Positions 1 to 7,317 are shown, counted from the stretch's first letter. The stretch is 9,886 nt of DNA from CALIKS01 sp964440295 (GCA_964440295.1 CAYTRT010000038.1:1-9886); one strand, 5' to 3'. The notes: generated by a model not told the origin, from the letters alone. Program-made: numbers and translations.

Positions 1-9
1 TAATTGTTA

Positions 10-705
10 ATGAATTTTGATATTAAGCATAGGCCGTCATACGCATTACTTGAGGTCCAGCTAGAGCCGAATGAGGCGATTAGAGCGGAGGCCGGAGCCA
101 TGACTTACATGTCTCCAAACGTGGAGGTGAGAACGGTGATGCGTGAATCAAGCTTCATCGAGACGCTGGGGCTGAAACTGCTAGGCGGACAGTCGTTCTT
201 CATAAATGAGTACACCGCGAGGCAGTCAGGAGCGGTGGTTGGGCTTGTCTCTGCGCCGCTCGGAGACATCGCGCACCTGCCAGTCTCGCCTCAGCGGGGC
301 TACATTATCCAGAAGGCGTCATACGTCGCCTCCAGTCCCGCGATAGACCTAGACATTAAGTGGCAGGGATTCACGAGGGGGTTGTTTGGGCAGGGACTCT
401 TCATGATAAGAGTGACCGGTAGCGGAGACCTCTTCATCAACACCTTCGGAGCAATCGAGAAGAAGACCCTGAGGTCGGGAGAGGACCTCATAGTCGATAA
501 CTTCCACTTAGCCGCCTTTAGTGATGGCTGCAGATACGAGGTGCAGAAATTCGGAGGACTCAAGTCCACAATTCTCGGCGGCGAGGGGCTCGTCGTGAAG
601 ATCCACGGGCCTGGAGAAGTCTACATACAGACAAAGAACCCTGCAGAGTTCGCTGAGTGGCTCTGGACGCTCCTCGAGCCATACGTTAGGTCACGGTCAA
701 GATAA
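10..705 (+). CDS. AIM24/TIGR00266-family protein
   Basis: The product is a 231-residue soluble protein of the AIM24 family (TIGR00266), a beta-rich fold found in bacteria, archaea and mitochondria. Its biochemical role is not settled; in yeast the homologue affects mitochondrial inner-membrane organisation. Family landmarks are in order: an EAGAMTYM segment near residue 30, GGQSFFINEYTA near 60, GDLFINTFGAI in the middle, and a C-terminal GGEGLVVKIHGPGEVYIQT stretch. The length is normal and there is no signal peptide or membrane helix. I chose the ATG at 10; an in-frame TTG at 4 would add two residues. The region upstream lies outside the window, so promoter and ribosome binding site cannot be judged. 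The stop shares an A with the ATG of the next gene (TAATG), which implies translational coupling. The family call is firm; the function is unknown. Confidence 0.9.
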   Translation: MNFDIKHRPSYALLEVQLEPNEAIRAEAGAMTYMSPNVEVRTVMRESSFIETLGLKLLGGQSFFINEYTARQSGAVVGLVSAPLGDIAHLPVSPQRGYIIQKASYVASSPAIDLDIKWQGFTRGLFGQGLFMIRVTGSGDLFINTFGAIEKKTLRSGEDLIVDNFHLAAFSDGCRYEVQKFGGLKSTILGGEGLVVKIHGPGEVYIQTKNPAEFAEWLWTLLEPYVRSRSR

Positions 706-1301
706 TGAGCAGGAGGAGGCTGATCGCTGGGCTGAGCGGCATAGCCAGCCCAGTTATGGGCATCGGCCTAGTGCTGGCCGCGACCACGACTTCAAACAAG
801 TTTAGCTGGGAGAGAAACGCCCTCAGCGACTTAGGCGTCGCCGAGCCAGAGACGGCTCTTATATTCAACAGCTCAGTCATAATCGCTGGCGCGTTATTCC
901 TAGTCTTCTTGGCCGGAGTCTCAGACTGGACCGGTAACGATAATAGGGGCAGGGCCGGGCTGGCCTGCCTCCTATCTGGAGGTGTCTCCCTCATGCTTGT
1001 TGGCGTCTTCACAGAGCACTACGGATTGATCCACACGGTTGTCTCTGCCGGCTACTTCATCCTACTCCCAGTTGGTTTCATACTGGTTGGGCTCTCCGAG
1101 TCTCCCGGGCTGCCCGGCCGCTCACTCAGGGTCCTCAGCCTATTCCTAGGACCACTAGCCATCATAGCACTCTTGGCTACACTCCCGCTACTCGGCTATC
1201 TGGGTGTAAAAGCGGGGTTCGCCGTCCCCGAGCTGCTTGAGTCGCTAATACTCTCATCTTGGATAGTCATAGTGGCCGTGAGGCTCATAAAGTCGGGATG
1301 A
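705..1301 (+). CDS. DUF998 family integral membrane protein
   Basis: The product is a 198-residue polytopic membrane protein with about six hydrophobic helices, at roughly residues 7-28, 51-73, 84-103, 109-131, 142-165 and 177-195. The LSDLG motif at residues 40-44, just after the first helix, the following NSSVIIAG segment opening helix 2, and the FTEHYGLIH segment near 102-110 are typical of DUF998 (PF06197). No enzymatic activity is established for this family. The start codon overlaps the stop of the AIM24-family gene by one base, so the two are very probably made from one transcript by coupled translation, and they may work together at the membrane. The downstream SAM hydrolase gene begins 32 bases later with no obvious promoter between, suggesting a three-gene operon. 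Fold and family are well supported; the role is unknown. Confidence 0.82.
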   Translation: MSRRRLIAGLSGIASPVMGIGLVLAATTTSNKFSWERNALSDLGVAEPETALIFNSSVIIAGALFLVFLAGVSDWTGNDNRGRAGLACLLSGGVSLMLVGVFTEHYGLIHTVVSAGYFILLPVGFILVGLSESPGLPGRSLRVLSLFLGPLAIIALLATLPLLGYLGVKAGFAVPELLESLILSSWIVIVAVRLIKSG

Positions 1302-1333
1302 GAAACACTTAGCTCGAGGCTCCGAGATACGGT

Positions 1334-2143
1334 GTGGAGGACTTGTCGCAGAGGATTGTTGGGATCCTGACCGATTATGGAACGGCTGATACGTATGTGG
1401 GAGAGTTAAAGGCAGCGTTGCTCTCGAGGAACCCCGACCTCGTGCTCGTCGACATTACTCACATGGTCTCTCCGTTCAACGTGCTTGAGGGCGCCTTCCT
1501 ACTCTATCTATCGTACCGTCACTTCCCCGAGGACTCGATATTTCTCGCCATAGTGGATCCAGGCGTCGGCACGGCTAGGAGAGGAGTGGCACTGAGGACC
1601 TCGAGGTACTGGTTCGTCGCTCCTGACAACGGCGTCGCCTACCCAGCGGCAGCCGAGGACGGAATCCGTATCGCCTACACAATTGACCAGGCCAGGTTCA
1701 AGACTTACGGCGGATCCACGTTCCATGGAAGAGACATATTCGCCCCAGTCGCGGCGATGATCTCCATGAATAACTTCGAGGCGTTGGTGGAGATTGAGTC
1801 CGAGAGTCTTGTTAAGCTTGAGCTCCCCCAGCCCAGAGTGACGAGGAACGCGGCGGAGGCCACAGTACTCCATATCGACAGGTTTGGAAACGTGGTCCTG
1901 AACATATCTAGGAAGAGCTATGGCGAGCTCATCGATGAACTGATGGGTAGGAGAGTCCAGCTGAGGCTGGGCCGTAGAAAGTTTGCAGCGAGGCTTGTCG
2001 AGGCTTATGGTGATGAAATGAGGGGGAGTGTGGTGGCTCTCTGGGGAGGCACGGGCTTCCTAGAAATATCAGTAGTAGAGGGGAGCTTTGCGGAGAGAAG
2101 CAAGGCCAGGGTGGGCGATAGAGTCTTGGTCAAATGGCTTTAG
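1334..2143 (+). CDS. S-adenosylmethionine hydrolase (DUF62, SAM hydroxide adenosyltransferase)
   Basis: This 269-residue protein belongs to the DUF62 / SAM-dependent halogenase-like superfamily. Non-halogenating members use an activated water (hydroxide) to split S-adenosylmethionine into adenosine and methionine. The N-terminal domain starts with GILTDYGTADTYVGELKA. Residues matching the Asp-Arg-His triad known for archaeal members are present: D75 and R82 in VDPGVGTARRG, and H131 in FHGRDIFAP. The C-terminal beta domain carries HIDRFGNVVLN near residue 180. Length and domain order are normal. The GTG start at 1334 has no clear Shine-Dalgarno; a TTG three codons later sits too close behind GGAGG, so the start is uncertain by a few residues. 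The family's physiological purpose (SAM level control or another role) is unresolved. The gene ends in a four-base convergent overlap with the ATP synthase subunit A gene. Confidence 0.92.
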   Translation: MEDLSQRIVGILTDYGTADTYVGELKAALLSRNPDLVLVDITHMVSPFNVLEGAFLLYLSYRHFPEDSIFLAIVDPGVGTARRGVALRTSRYWFVAPDNGVAYPAAAEDGIRIAYTIDQARFKTYGGSTFHGRDIFAPVAAMISMNNFEALVEIESESLVKLELPQPRVTRNAAEATVLHIDRFGNVVLNISRKSYGELIDELMGRRVQLRLGRRKFAARLVEAYGDEMRGSVVALWGGTGFLEISVVEGSFAERSKARVGDRVLVKWL

Positions 2144-5100
2144 TCTGCTGGCGTCTCGATGGGCAGCGACTCAAACTCCTTGACCATCGACTCCCTCAGA
2201 ATCTTCAGCTTCTCGACCTCTGTGTTGCCGATCTCATAGCGCGCCCTCAGCATCTCTGGAATTATCTTCATCGCTCTTATCCTGTCTATGCTTACTCCCC
2301 TCCTTAGCGCTGCCTCTGCAAGCTCGTAGAACTCCACGAACATCCTCGCCAACTCATACTGCCTCTGGGGGCTGCAGTATGAGTCAACCTCGTCGTAGGC
2401 GCTCTGCTGGAGGTATCCCTCCCTGATCATCCTAGCGGCGTCGAGTACTAGCTTCTCCTCGTCCGCGAGCGACTCAGGGCCTAGCAGCCTGACAATCTCG
2501 AGCAACTCGTCCTCCCTCCTCAGTATCTGGTACATCCTGGCCCTGAGTTGGTGCCAGTCCCTGGCGACGTTCTCCATCCACCAAGACTTAACCGTGTCGA
2601 CGTATGCAGAGTAGCTCTGTATCCAGTTGATGGCTGGGTAGTGTCTCGTGTATGCGAGGTTCGGGTCGAGCGCCCAGAAGACCCTGACGAACCTAAGCGT
2701 GTGCGTGGTTACGGGCTCGGTGAAGTCTCCTCCAGGAGGCGAGACTGCGCCGACGAGCGTCATGCTTCCCGTCCTCTCCGGCGTCCCGAGGACGACGACC
2801 CTTCCAGCCCTCTCGTAGAACTCGGCGAGTCTGCTTGCGAGATAGCTCGGGTAGCCCTCCTCTGCCGGCATCTCCTCAAGCCTCCCGCTTATCTCCCTCA
2901 GCGCCTCAGCCCACCTGCTCGTCGAGTCGGCCACCAGCAGCACGTCGTACCCCATGTCTCTGTAGAACTCGGCGATGGTCGCTCCGGTGTAGATGCTGGC
3001 CTCCCTAGCCGCCACGGGCATGTTGCTAGTATTAGCGATCAGTACCGTCCTCTCCATCAGCGGCCTACCGGAGTGAGGATCAACCAGCTTCGGAAAGCCG
3101 GTCAAGACCTCAGCCTCCTCGTTCCCCCTCTCGCCACAACCTATATGCAGAATAACTTGAGCATCACTCCACTTAGCCAGCTGGTGCAGAGTTACCGTAT
3201 TATGCAGTATTGATGGGATATGTCCTCCAACAAAGTTGTGGACAAATGGTACCGTCAAGTCATAGACAGTGAATTCTCCGTCAATAAACTTGACATCCTC
3301 TACCTCATCGAAGAAGATATTCTTTAATGCTTCCGCCAGTATGAGCACACGGCCAGGCAGCTCTTCGCCCAACGTGCTGATCGCCTTTAGGAACATCTGA
3401 GCACCGAGCCTCTCGCCTAGCTTTGTATAATTATAAAGCTCAACCCCAGTCTTTTTGAGCCGCCCTGAGAATGCTGACAGAGTCTCGACTAGAAAGTCTG
3501 GAGAGAGAGGTACAACATCCCGTGTCATCCTGTTCTCCCTAACACTTGAAAGATAGGACCAAACCGATTTTGAGAGTGGGAGATGTGGAGCTTCAGAGAA
3601 TACCTCGTCAAATAGTTTACGAAGCTCTCTCCCCCCGCTTATTATCAGGCGCGAATACCTGCCCCTTTGTGAGACGGTGTAAAGTATGCCCAAGCGAGTA
3701 AGCAGATATCCTATCCCACTAACAAGTCGAGGCGATGCCGAGACAACCTCTAGGATTCCTTTACTGAAGGACCCGTCTCCAGATAGGTAGCCCCTAAGGA
3801 ACGATGCGACCACGCTGTCAGGCGACCTCAGAATAACGCGTGGAACTTCTGCGGTTCTTGACTTCTTACTAGCCGGGAAACCCAAGTGTCTTAGAATGGT
3901 GACGACTGCCTTAGACCCAACCTCCACGCATCTGACGGTCTTAAATGTTTTGGCGACTCCATCGATGCCGAAGACGTCGCTCAGCAGGTGTTTAAACCTC
4001 TCGAGCAAATGCGGATCATTGTTGAAGAACCTCACCGCTCGACCAGCTATCATGCCGTCTGAAAGTAGCAGTCCAAGCAGCTCAGCAAACTTTTCATCTA
4101 TGATGGGACTTATCGTCAGTGTTTTTCCACGTGTGGGGCATAGTCTCAGCCTCTGGGCCGGGGGCAGACCGGCCAGCTCCAGAATCTTCATGTATAGATG
4201 GTAGGTCGGCCTATTTTTGCCGAGCCAGTAGCCCATTAAGGAATCATAGCTAATTCCTAGCAGGCCACTTAGCGCCTTGAGTGTGCCATACTTGTTCAGG
4301 AGGACGCGCAGCAGATCCTTCACGGCTGCTGGGTCGTCTACTCTTAGCTCCTCCAGCGTCTCTCTTGGAACCTCTTGGTAATCAGTCGCAATTATCTCTA
4401 CTCTTCTCGGCATCGCGAGGTAGTCTCCCTTCGCTAGCATGGATGCAGGCACTTCTTCTATGACGCATTCATTTGGGTTAAGCCTCAGAAGCCTGTGACC
4501 AGGAGTTACGCGTATCACTCTCCCAGAAGAGGTCCGCACCTCTACTAGGCCCCGCGACTTGCCTCTGTAGATATGCGAGGCGGCAAAATCTCTGAAGGAT
4601 ACTCCGTCAAATCCTACAACCCTGACTCCATCCACTTTGATTAGTACCTCAGCGTCATTGTCTAGTGTGGCGTTAGGACCGGCAAGCCTCTCAAAGAGGC
4701 TGTTGATGGGCTCTAGAGTTCCGTCGGATAGGAGGACCGGCGTCTCTGGGGTGACGCACTTGCCCGTGCCGAACGCTCCTGGGATGCATCCTGTGCCTCC
4801 CTTAGCCATTGGGAATAGGGTGTCGAGGACTCTCTGGCCCGTGATTAGGGGGACGACTGGGTCGAGTCTGGTCTTGAATGGTCTGGGCGTCCTGACTGGC
4901 CATCTCTGGTAGAGCGTTATTTTCTCGATGCCACTCTTGGTTGAGACCTCGGCGACCACGTCGTCGACCTTGTATTCTCCCTCGTCGGCGACGCATGTCA
5001 ACTCGCCTGGACGCGAGTTGGGCGGCACCATTATTCTGCACTTTATCAGCGGCGTCTCCTGAATCTCTCCCAGCACTGTTCCTGGCTCGACTTTCTCGCC

Positions 5101-5478
5101 CCTCTTGACGGCTGGTACAAACCTCCACTTATTCTCCAGTGGGAGGGGTGGTACTGATACTCCCCTCTTGATGAATGAGCCGACTGCAGCTGCTATTCTG
5201 TCGAGCGGCCTCTGGACTCCGTCATATACGCTTCCAATCATTCCGGGGCCGAGCGTTACTGAGAGTGGCTGTCCTGTTCCGACGACTGGCTCTCCGGGCG
5301 AGAGTCCGGAAGTGTTCTCGTATACTTGGACGAACGCGGTGTCGCCTGTGAGCTTGATGACCTCTCCTATGAGCCTCTCCCTGCCTACGTATACCATCTC
5401 GTACATCCTTGCACCCATCATTCCGTCGGCCTTGACTGCTGGACCCGCGATCCAGACTATCTTCCCCCTAACCGTCAT
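2140..5478 (-). CDS. atpA: A-type ATP synthase catalytic subunit A, intein-containing precursor
   Basis: The product is the catalytic A subunit of the archaeal A/V-type ATP synthase, which forms the alternating A3B3 head that makes or hydrolyses ATP. The precursor has 1112 residues. Residues 1-240 and 761-1112 are extein and join into a 592-residue subunit, the usual length. Residues 241-760 are an intein. The N-terminal beta barrel (GKIVWIAGPAVKADGM) and the non-homologous insertion typical of subunit A (about residues 110-190) are present. The Walker A motif is split as GAFGTGK/T between residues 240 and 761. Downstream lie CGERGNE (781-787), the Walker B region around LLVADSTSRWAEALREISGR (847-866) and SPPGGDFTEPVT (913-924). 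The ATG at 5478 gives the standard N-terminus. A TATA-like element 26-33 bases upstream suggests its own, nearly leaderless promoter, although the gene also follows F, E and a permease on the same strand. No B or D gene follows, which is unusual. Confidence 0.97.
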   Translation of the reverse strand: MTVRGKIVWIAGPAVKADGMMGARMYEMVYVGRERLIGEVIKLTGDTAFVQVYENTSGLSPGEPVVGTGQPLSVTLGPGMIGSVYDGVQRPLDRIAAAVGSFIKRGVSVPPLPLENKWRFVPAVKRGEKVEPGTVLGEIQETPLIKCRIMVPPNSRPGELTCVADEGEYKVDDVVAEVSTKSGIEKITLYQRWPVRTPRPFKTRLDPVVPLITGQRVLDTLFPMAKGGTGCIPGAFGTGKCVTPETPVLLSDGTLEPINSLFERLAGPNATLDNDAEVLIKVDGVRVVGFDGVSFRDFAASHIYRGKSRGLVEVRTSSGRVIRVTPGHRLLRLNPNECVIEEVPASMLAKGDYLAMPRRVEIIATDYQEVPRETLEELRVDDPAAVKDLLRVLLNKYGTLKALSGLLGISYDSLMGYWLGKNRPTYHLYMKILELAGLPPAQRLRLCPTRGKTLTISPIIDEKFAELLGLLLSDGMIAGRAVRFFNNDPHLLERFKHLLSDVFGIDGVAKTFKTVRCVEVGSKAVVTILRHLGFPASKKSRTAEVPRVILRSPDSVVASFLRGYLSGDGSFSKGILEVVSASPRLVSGIGYLLTRLGILYTVSQRGRYSRLIISGGRELRKLFDEVFSEAPHLPLSKSVWSYLSSVRENRMTRDVVPLSPDFLVETLSAFSGRLKKTGVELYNYTKLGERLGAQMFLKAISTLGEELPGRVLILAEALKNIFFDEVEDVKFIDGEFTVYDLTVPFVHNFVGGHIPSILHNTVTLHQLAKWSDAQVILHIGCGERGNEEAEVLTGFPKLVDPHSGRPLMERTVLIANTSNMPVAAREASIYTGATIAEFYRDMGYDVLLVADSTSRWAEALREISGRLEEMPAEEGYPSYLASRLAEFYERAGRVVVLGTPERTGSMTLVGAVSPPGGDFTEPVTTHTLRFVRVFWALDPNLAYTRHYPAINWIQSYSAYVDTVKSWWMENVARDWHQLRARMYQILRREDELLEIVRLLGPESLADEEKLVLDAARMIREGYLQQSAYDEVDSYCSPQRQYELARMFVEFYELAEAALRRGVSIDRIRAMKIIPEMLRARYEIGNTEVEKLKILRESMVKEFESLPIETPAD
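3199..4758 (-). mobile_element. LAGLIDADG intein in the subunit A P-loop
   Basis: This 520-residue in-frame protein-splicing element occupies precursor residues 241-760. Splicing motifs are complete: Cys1 opening CVTPETPVLLSDG, block B TPGHRLL (T325, H328), block F VYDLTVPFVHNFVGG with H747, and the C-terminal His759-Asn760 followed by Thr761 as the +1 nucleophile. Two LAGLIDADG-type helices, ELLGLLLSDG (466-475) and FLRGYLSGDG (560-569), keep their acidic residues D474 and D568. The homing endonuclease may therefore still be active. The insertion point between the Lys and Thr of GAFGTGKT is, as far as I recall, the one used by other archaeal ATPase A-subunit inteins (VMA-b site), and differs from the yeast VMA1 intein site before CGERGNE. 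A segment at about 387-437 looks like a helix-turn-helix. The intein DNA is visibly less GC-rich than the flanking extein DNA, as expected of a mobile element. Confidence 0.96.
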
Positions 5479-5503
5479 GTACAGATCAATCCCTGCCCCA
5501 CTA

Positions 5504-5511
5504 TCTAAAAA
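5504..5511 (-). promoter_or_regulatory. Possible TATA box for ATP synthase subunit A
   Basis: On the minus strand the element reads TTTTTAGA and is centred about 29 bases before the ATG at 5478. An archaeal transcript starting about 26 bases downstream would begin within a few bases of the start codon, giving a nearly leaderless mRNA. It lies in the 66-base gap between the permease stop and subunit A. The match to a TATA consensus is moderate, and read-through from the upstream genes is also possible. Confidence 0.4.
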
Positions 5512-5544
5512 CCTTTAGCGTGGATCGTGTAGCTGAGCACGTGG

Positions 5545-6312
5545 TCAGCCCATCAGCGTGTAGATCTTGTAGAGCGTCATAAAGACGATGAGCAGTCCAA
5601 ATATCTGTCTTAGCCTGCTACTCGAGACGCGGGTGCTGGTGAGCCTAGCGCCGGAGAAGGAGCCTACAGACCCTACGACTAGTAGGGGAATCATCAGCCC
5701 TAGGTCCCACTTAGCCGTGGCTATGTGTGGAATCAGGGAGGAGAAGGATGGAGGCGTGACTGCGAATGCATTTATCCCAGCGGCCTTCTTCGGGTCGTGA
5801 CCAAGAATTATCAAGGTCGGCATCAATAAGAATCCGGGACCGACCCCTAGGAATCCACTGAGTATCGATATGGGGACCGCGAGAAGAATCACCATCCTGA
5901 AGTTCTCCCCGCGAGAAGTGGCCGCGGCTGGCCTGAATAACCTGTATGCAAGGTAGAGGACCGCAGCGAAGTAGACAAGCCAGACGTATCGCTGTTCCAC
6001 GAACTGGACGAGGAGGGCGCCGACCGGCGCTGACGCCGTCGTCACGGCAGCCAGTATTGCTGCTTTCCTCCAATCAACTAGTCTGCTCCAGGCGAAACCC
6101 AGCGTAGCGAGGAGGGCAGTGACTCCGTTTAGCAACAGGCTAAGGGGCTGAACTTGGTGTACTAGATCGGAGATGAATATGCCTAGGAAAGGGACTGCCG
6201 CGAAGGCCACTCCGAGACCAAGCATGCCCGAGACAAACGCGAGCACGAAGAGACCTGCCGAGATTATCGATACCTCCTCCATGGCTGAATTATGCCGATG
6301 CCTTATCACCAT
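5545..6312 (-). CDS. Sulfite exporter TauE/SafE family permease
   Basis: The product is a polytopic membrane protein of the TauE/SafE family (PF01925), whose members are thought to move sulfite, sulfoacetate or related small organic anions. Up to 255 residues with about eight hydrophobic segments. The hallmark internal duplication is clear: GMLGLGVAFAAVPFL (29-43) in the first half and GFLGVGPGFLLMPTL (153-167) in the second, each opening a half. AGINAFAVTPPSFSSLIPH follows the second copy. The listed coordinates cover the longest frame. Met11 (ATG at 6282) is a plausible true start, because residues 1-10 are hydrophilic and atypical, and a TATATAT element lies about 30 bases before Met11. 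The gene sits six bases after ATP synthase subunit E and before subunit A, inside a cluster where it has no known role. Its base composition resembles its neighbours, so the placement is probably not recent. Substrate unknown. Confidence 0.88.
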   Translation of the reverse strand: MVIRHRHNSAMEEVSIISAGLFVLAFVSGMLGLGVAFAAVPFLGIFISDLVHQVQPLSLLLNGVTALLATLGFAWSRLVDWRKAAILAAVTTASAPVGALLVQFVEQRYVWLVYFAAVLYLAYRLFRPAAATSRGENFRMVILLAVPISILSGFLGVGPGFLLMPTLIILGHDPKKAAGINAFAVTPPSFSSLIPHIATAKWDLGLMIPLLVVGSVGSFSGARLTSTRVSSSRLRQIFGLLIVFMTLYKIYTLMG

Positions 6313-6317
6313 ATATA
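6311..6317 (-). promoter_or_regulatory. Possible TATA box for the permease gene
   Basis: TATATAT lies in the six-base gap between subunit E and the permease and overlaps the first possible ATG. Its centre is about 32 bases before the Met11 ATG at 6282, which fits a transcript with a leader of a few bases. Neither possible start has a Shine-Dalgarno, which favours this leaderless reading. It may also be chance AT-richness. Confidence 0.3.
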
Positions 6318-6318
6318 C

Positions 6319-6921
6319 TTACTGCAACAGTTGCTTGATTATCATCACTCTTATCTCGCTCCTCATCCTCTCGAGGCGTGCCTCGACCGTGTTGTCGAGT
6401 ATTGCTGAGCCGTCCCCGTTCTTGACACGGACGCCTCCGACCGTGTTGATGGGCTCAGGTTCGAGGCTTATCTCGACGCCTAGCTCCCTGCCTATCCTCG
6501 CCGATATTCTGCTGACTTTTTCTCTGTCTTCGTTGCTGCAGCTTATCTTGAATTTCTTTCCACCCACCGCCTCGACCGCGCCCCTGATCAGGGACTCGAG
6601 AGCCCTCTCGTACTTCTCAGTGTTCTTCACCCCCTTGATCTTCTCAACCGACTCGTCCACGACGCTGTTCACGATCTCTTCTATTGCGTTGAGGTATTCC
6701 TTCTTCGCCTCCATCTCCGCCTGACTGACCATCTTCACGCTCGAAATCCTAGCCTCCCTACTGATCATGGATAATTCATTCCTGATTCTCTCGGAGGTCT
6801 CCTCTCTGTATTTTCTTAGCCTGCTAAGGCCCACCTCGAGTGTTTGGTCGATCATCTTCTCGTACTCCCTCACCGCCTCATCGACCACCTCCCTGATAAT
6901 CTCCTCGAGGCTCAGCGACAA
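6319..6921 (-). CDS. atpE: A-type ATP synthase subunit E (peripheral stalk)
   Basis: Subunit E pairs with subunit H (or G) to form the peripheral stalk that holds the A3B3 head against the rotor torque. The 200-residue protein has the expected plan. Residues 1-95 form a long charged amphipathic coiled coil rich in Glu, Arg and Lys. A compact C-terminal domain follows, with GGVRVKNGDGSAILDNT (162-178) leading into ARLERMR, the signature region of the V-ATPase E family (PF01991). The start is TTG at 6921. A GGTGAGTGAT/GAGG stretch just upstream provides a Shine-Dalgarno, so this gene looks translated from a polycistronic mRNA, unlike subunit F. It begins 36 bases after the subunit F stop and is followed six bases later by the permease. 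Family and role are secure. Confidence 0.95.
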   Translation of the reverse strand: MSLSLEEIIREVVDEAVREYEKMIDQTLEVGLSRLRKYREETSERIRNELSMISREARISSVKMVSQAEMEAKKEYLNAIEEIVNSVVDESVEKIKGVKNTEKYERALESLIRGAVEAVGGKKFKISCSNEDREKVSRISARIGRELGVEISLEPEPINTVGGVRVKNGDGSAILDNTVEARLERMRSEIRVMIIKQLLQ

Positions 6922-6957
6922 TCCTCAATCACTCACCAAAACTACTTCTGACTCTAC

Positions 6958-7263
6958 TCATATACCTAATACCTGCCTCAGCACCGCCCTGTAGTCAATG
7001 TGGCCGACGCGGGACCCCGGAGCCGGCATCTCGTAGATGATCGGCATCGTGATCCTCGATCTAATCTCGTTGAGTCTCCTAGAGAAATCCTCGCCATACT
7101 CATCGCTCACGATTATCAATCCGACTCCTGGGTCCTGCACCAGCCTATTGATGCATCTAGCAGCCTCCTCAGCCGTCTCAGCGACTACTCCACCGGCCCC
7201 AGCCAGCCTAAGCGAGTTAACGAACGCCCTACCACCGACAGCTACTACCCTCAAAGCCAACAA
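6958..7263 (-). CDS. atpF: A-type ATP synthase subunit F (central stalk)
   Basis: Subunit F binds the central rotor stalk with subunit D and modulates catalysis in the A3B3 head. About 101 residues with a Rossmann-like alpha/beta fold: strand RVVAVGG, helix TAEEAARCINRLV, strand VGLIIVSDEYGEDF (47-60), and strand MPIIYEMPAPGS (73-84). The order and length match the V-ATPase F family (PF01990). The start is ambiguous among TTG codons at 7263, 7260 and 7254; no ATG precedes the first strand. A strong TATA element centred at 7286 predicts transcription starting near 7260, so the mRNA is probably leaderless and begins at or next to the TTG at 7260 or 7263. It is the first gene of the ATP synthase run F-E-permease-A. 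Confidence 0.93.
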   Translation of the reverse strand: MLALRVVAVGGRAFVNSLRLAGAGGVVAETAEEAARCINRLVQDPGVGLIIVSDEYGEDFSRRLNEIRSRITMPIIYEMPAPGSRVGHIDYRAVLRQVLGI

Positions 7264-7282
7264 AACAATTAGCCGAGTTTAC

Positions 7283-7290
7283 TTTTATAA
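7283..7290. promoter_or_regulatory. Nearly palindromic TATA element shared by tRNA-Ala and subunit F
   Basis: TTTTATAA on the plus strand reads TTATAAAA on the minus strand, so both directions carry a good archaeal TATA box. With a spacing of about 26 bases, leftward transcription would start near 7260, at the TTG start of subunit F, and rightward transcription near 7313, five bases before the mature 5' end of tRNA-Ala. The gap between the two genes (about 54 bases) contains no other convincing TATA element, so one site probably serves both. Confidence 0.65.
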
Positions 7291-7317
7291 CTATCCTCGA
7301 CAGACAAGTAGGGTGAA

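Noticed and set aside
1308..1330. CTCG/CGAG hairpin before the SAM hydrolase as a riboswitch or terminator
   Set aside because: A four-base stem in a 32-base gap is too small, and no conserved SAM-binding RNA element can be seen.
1508..1873. Minus-strand open frame opposite the SAM hydrolase
   Set aside because: The plus-strand frame has full catalytic motifs; the antisense frame has low-complexity, unfamiliar sequence.
2548..3213. Long plus-strand open frame opposite subunit A
   Set aside because: It is the antisense shadow of strongly conserved ATP synthase sequence and shows no family resemblance or promoter.
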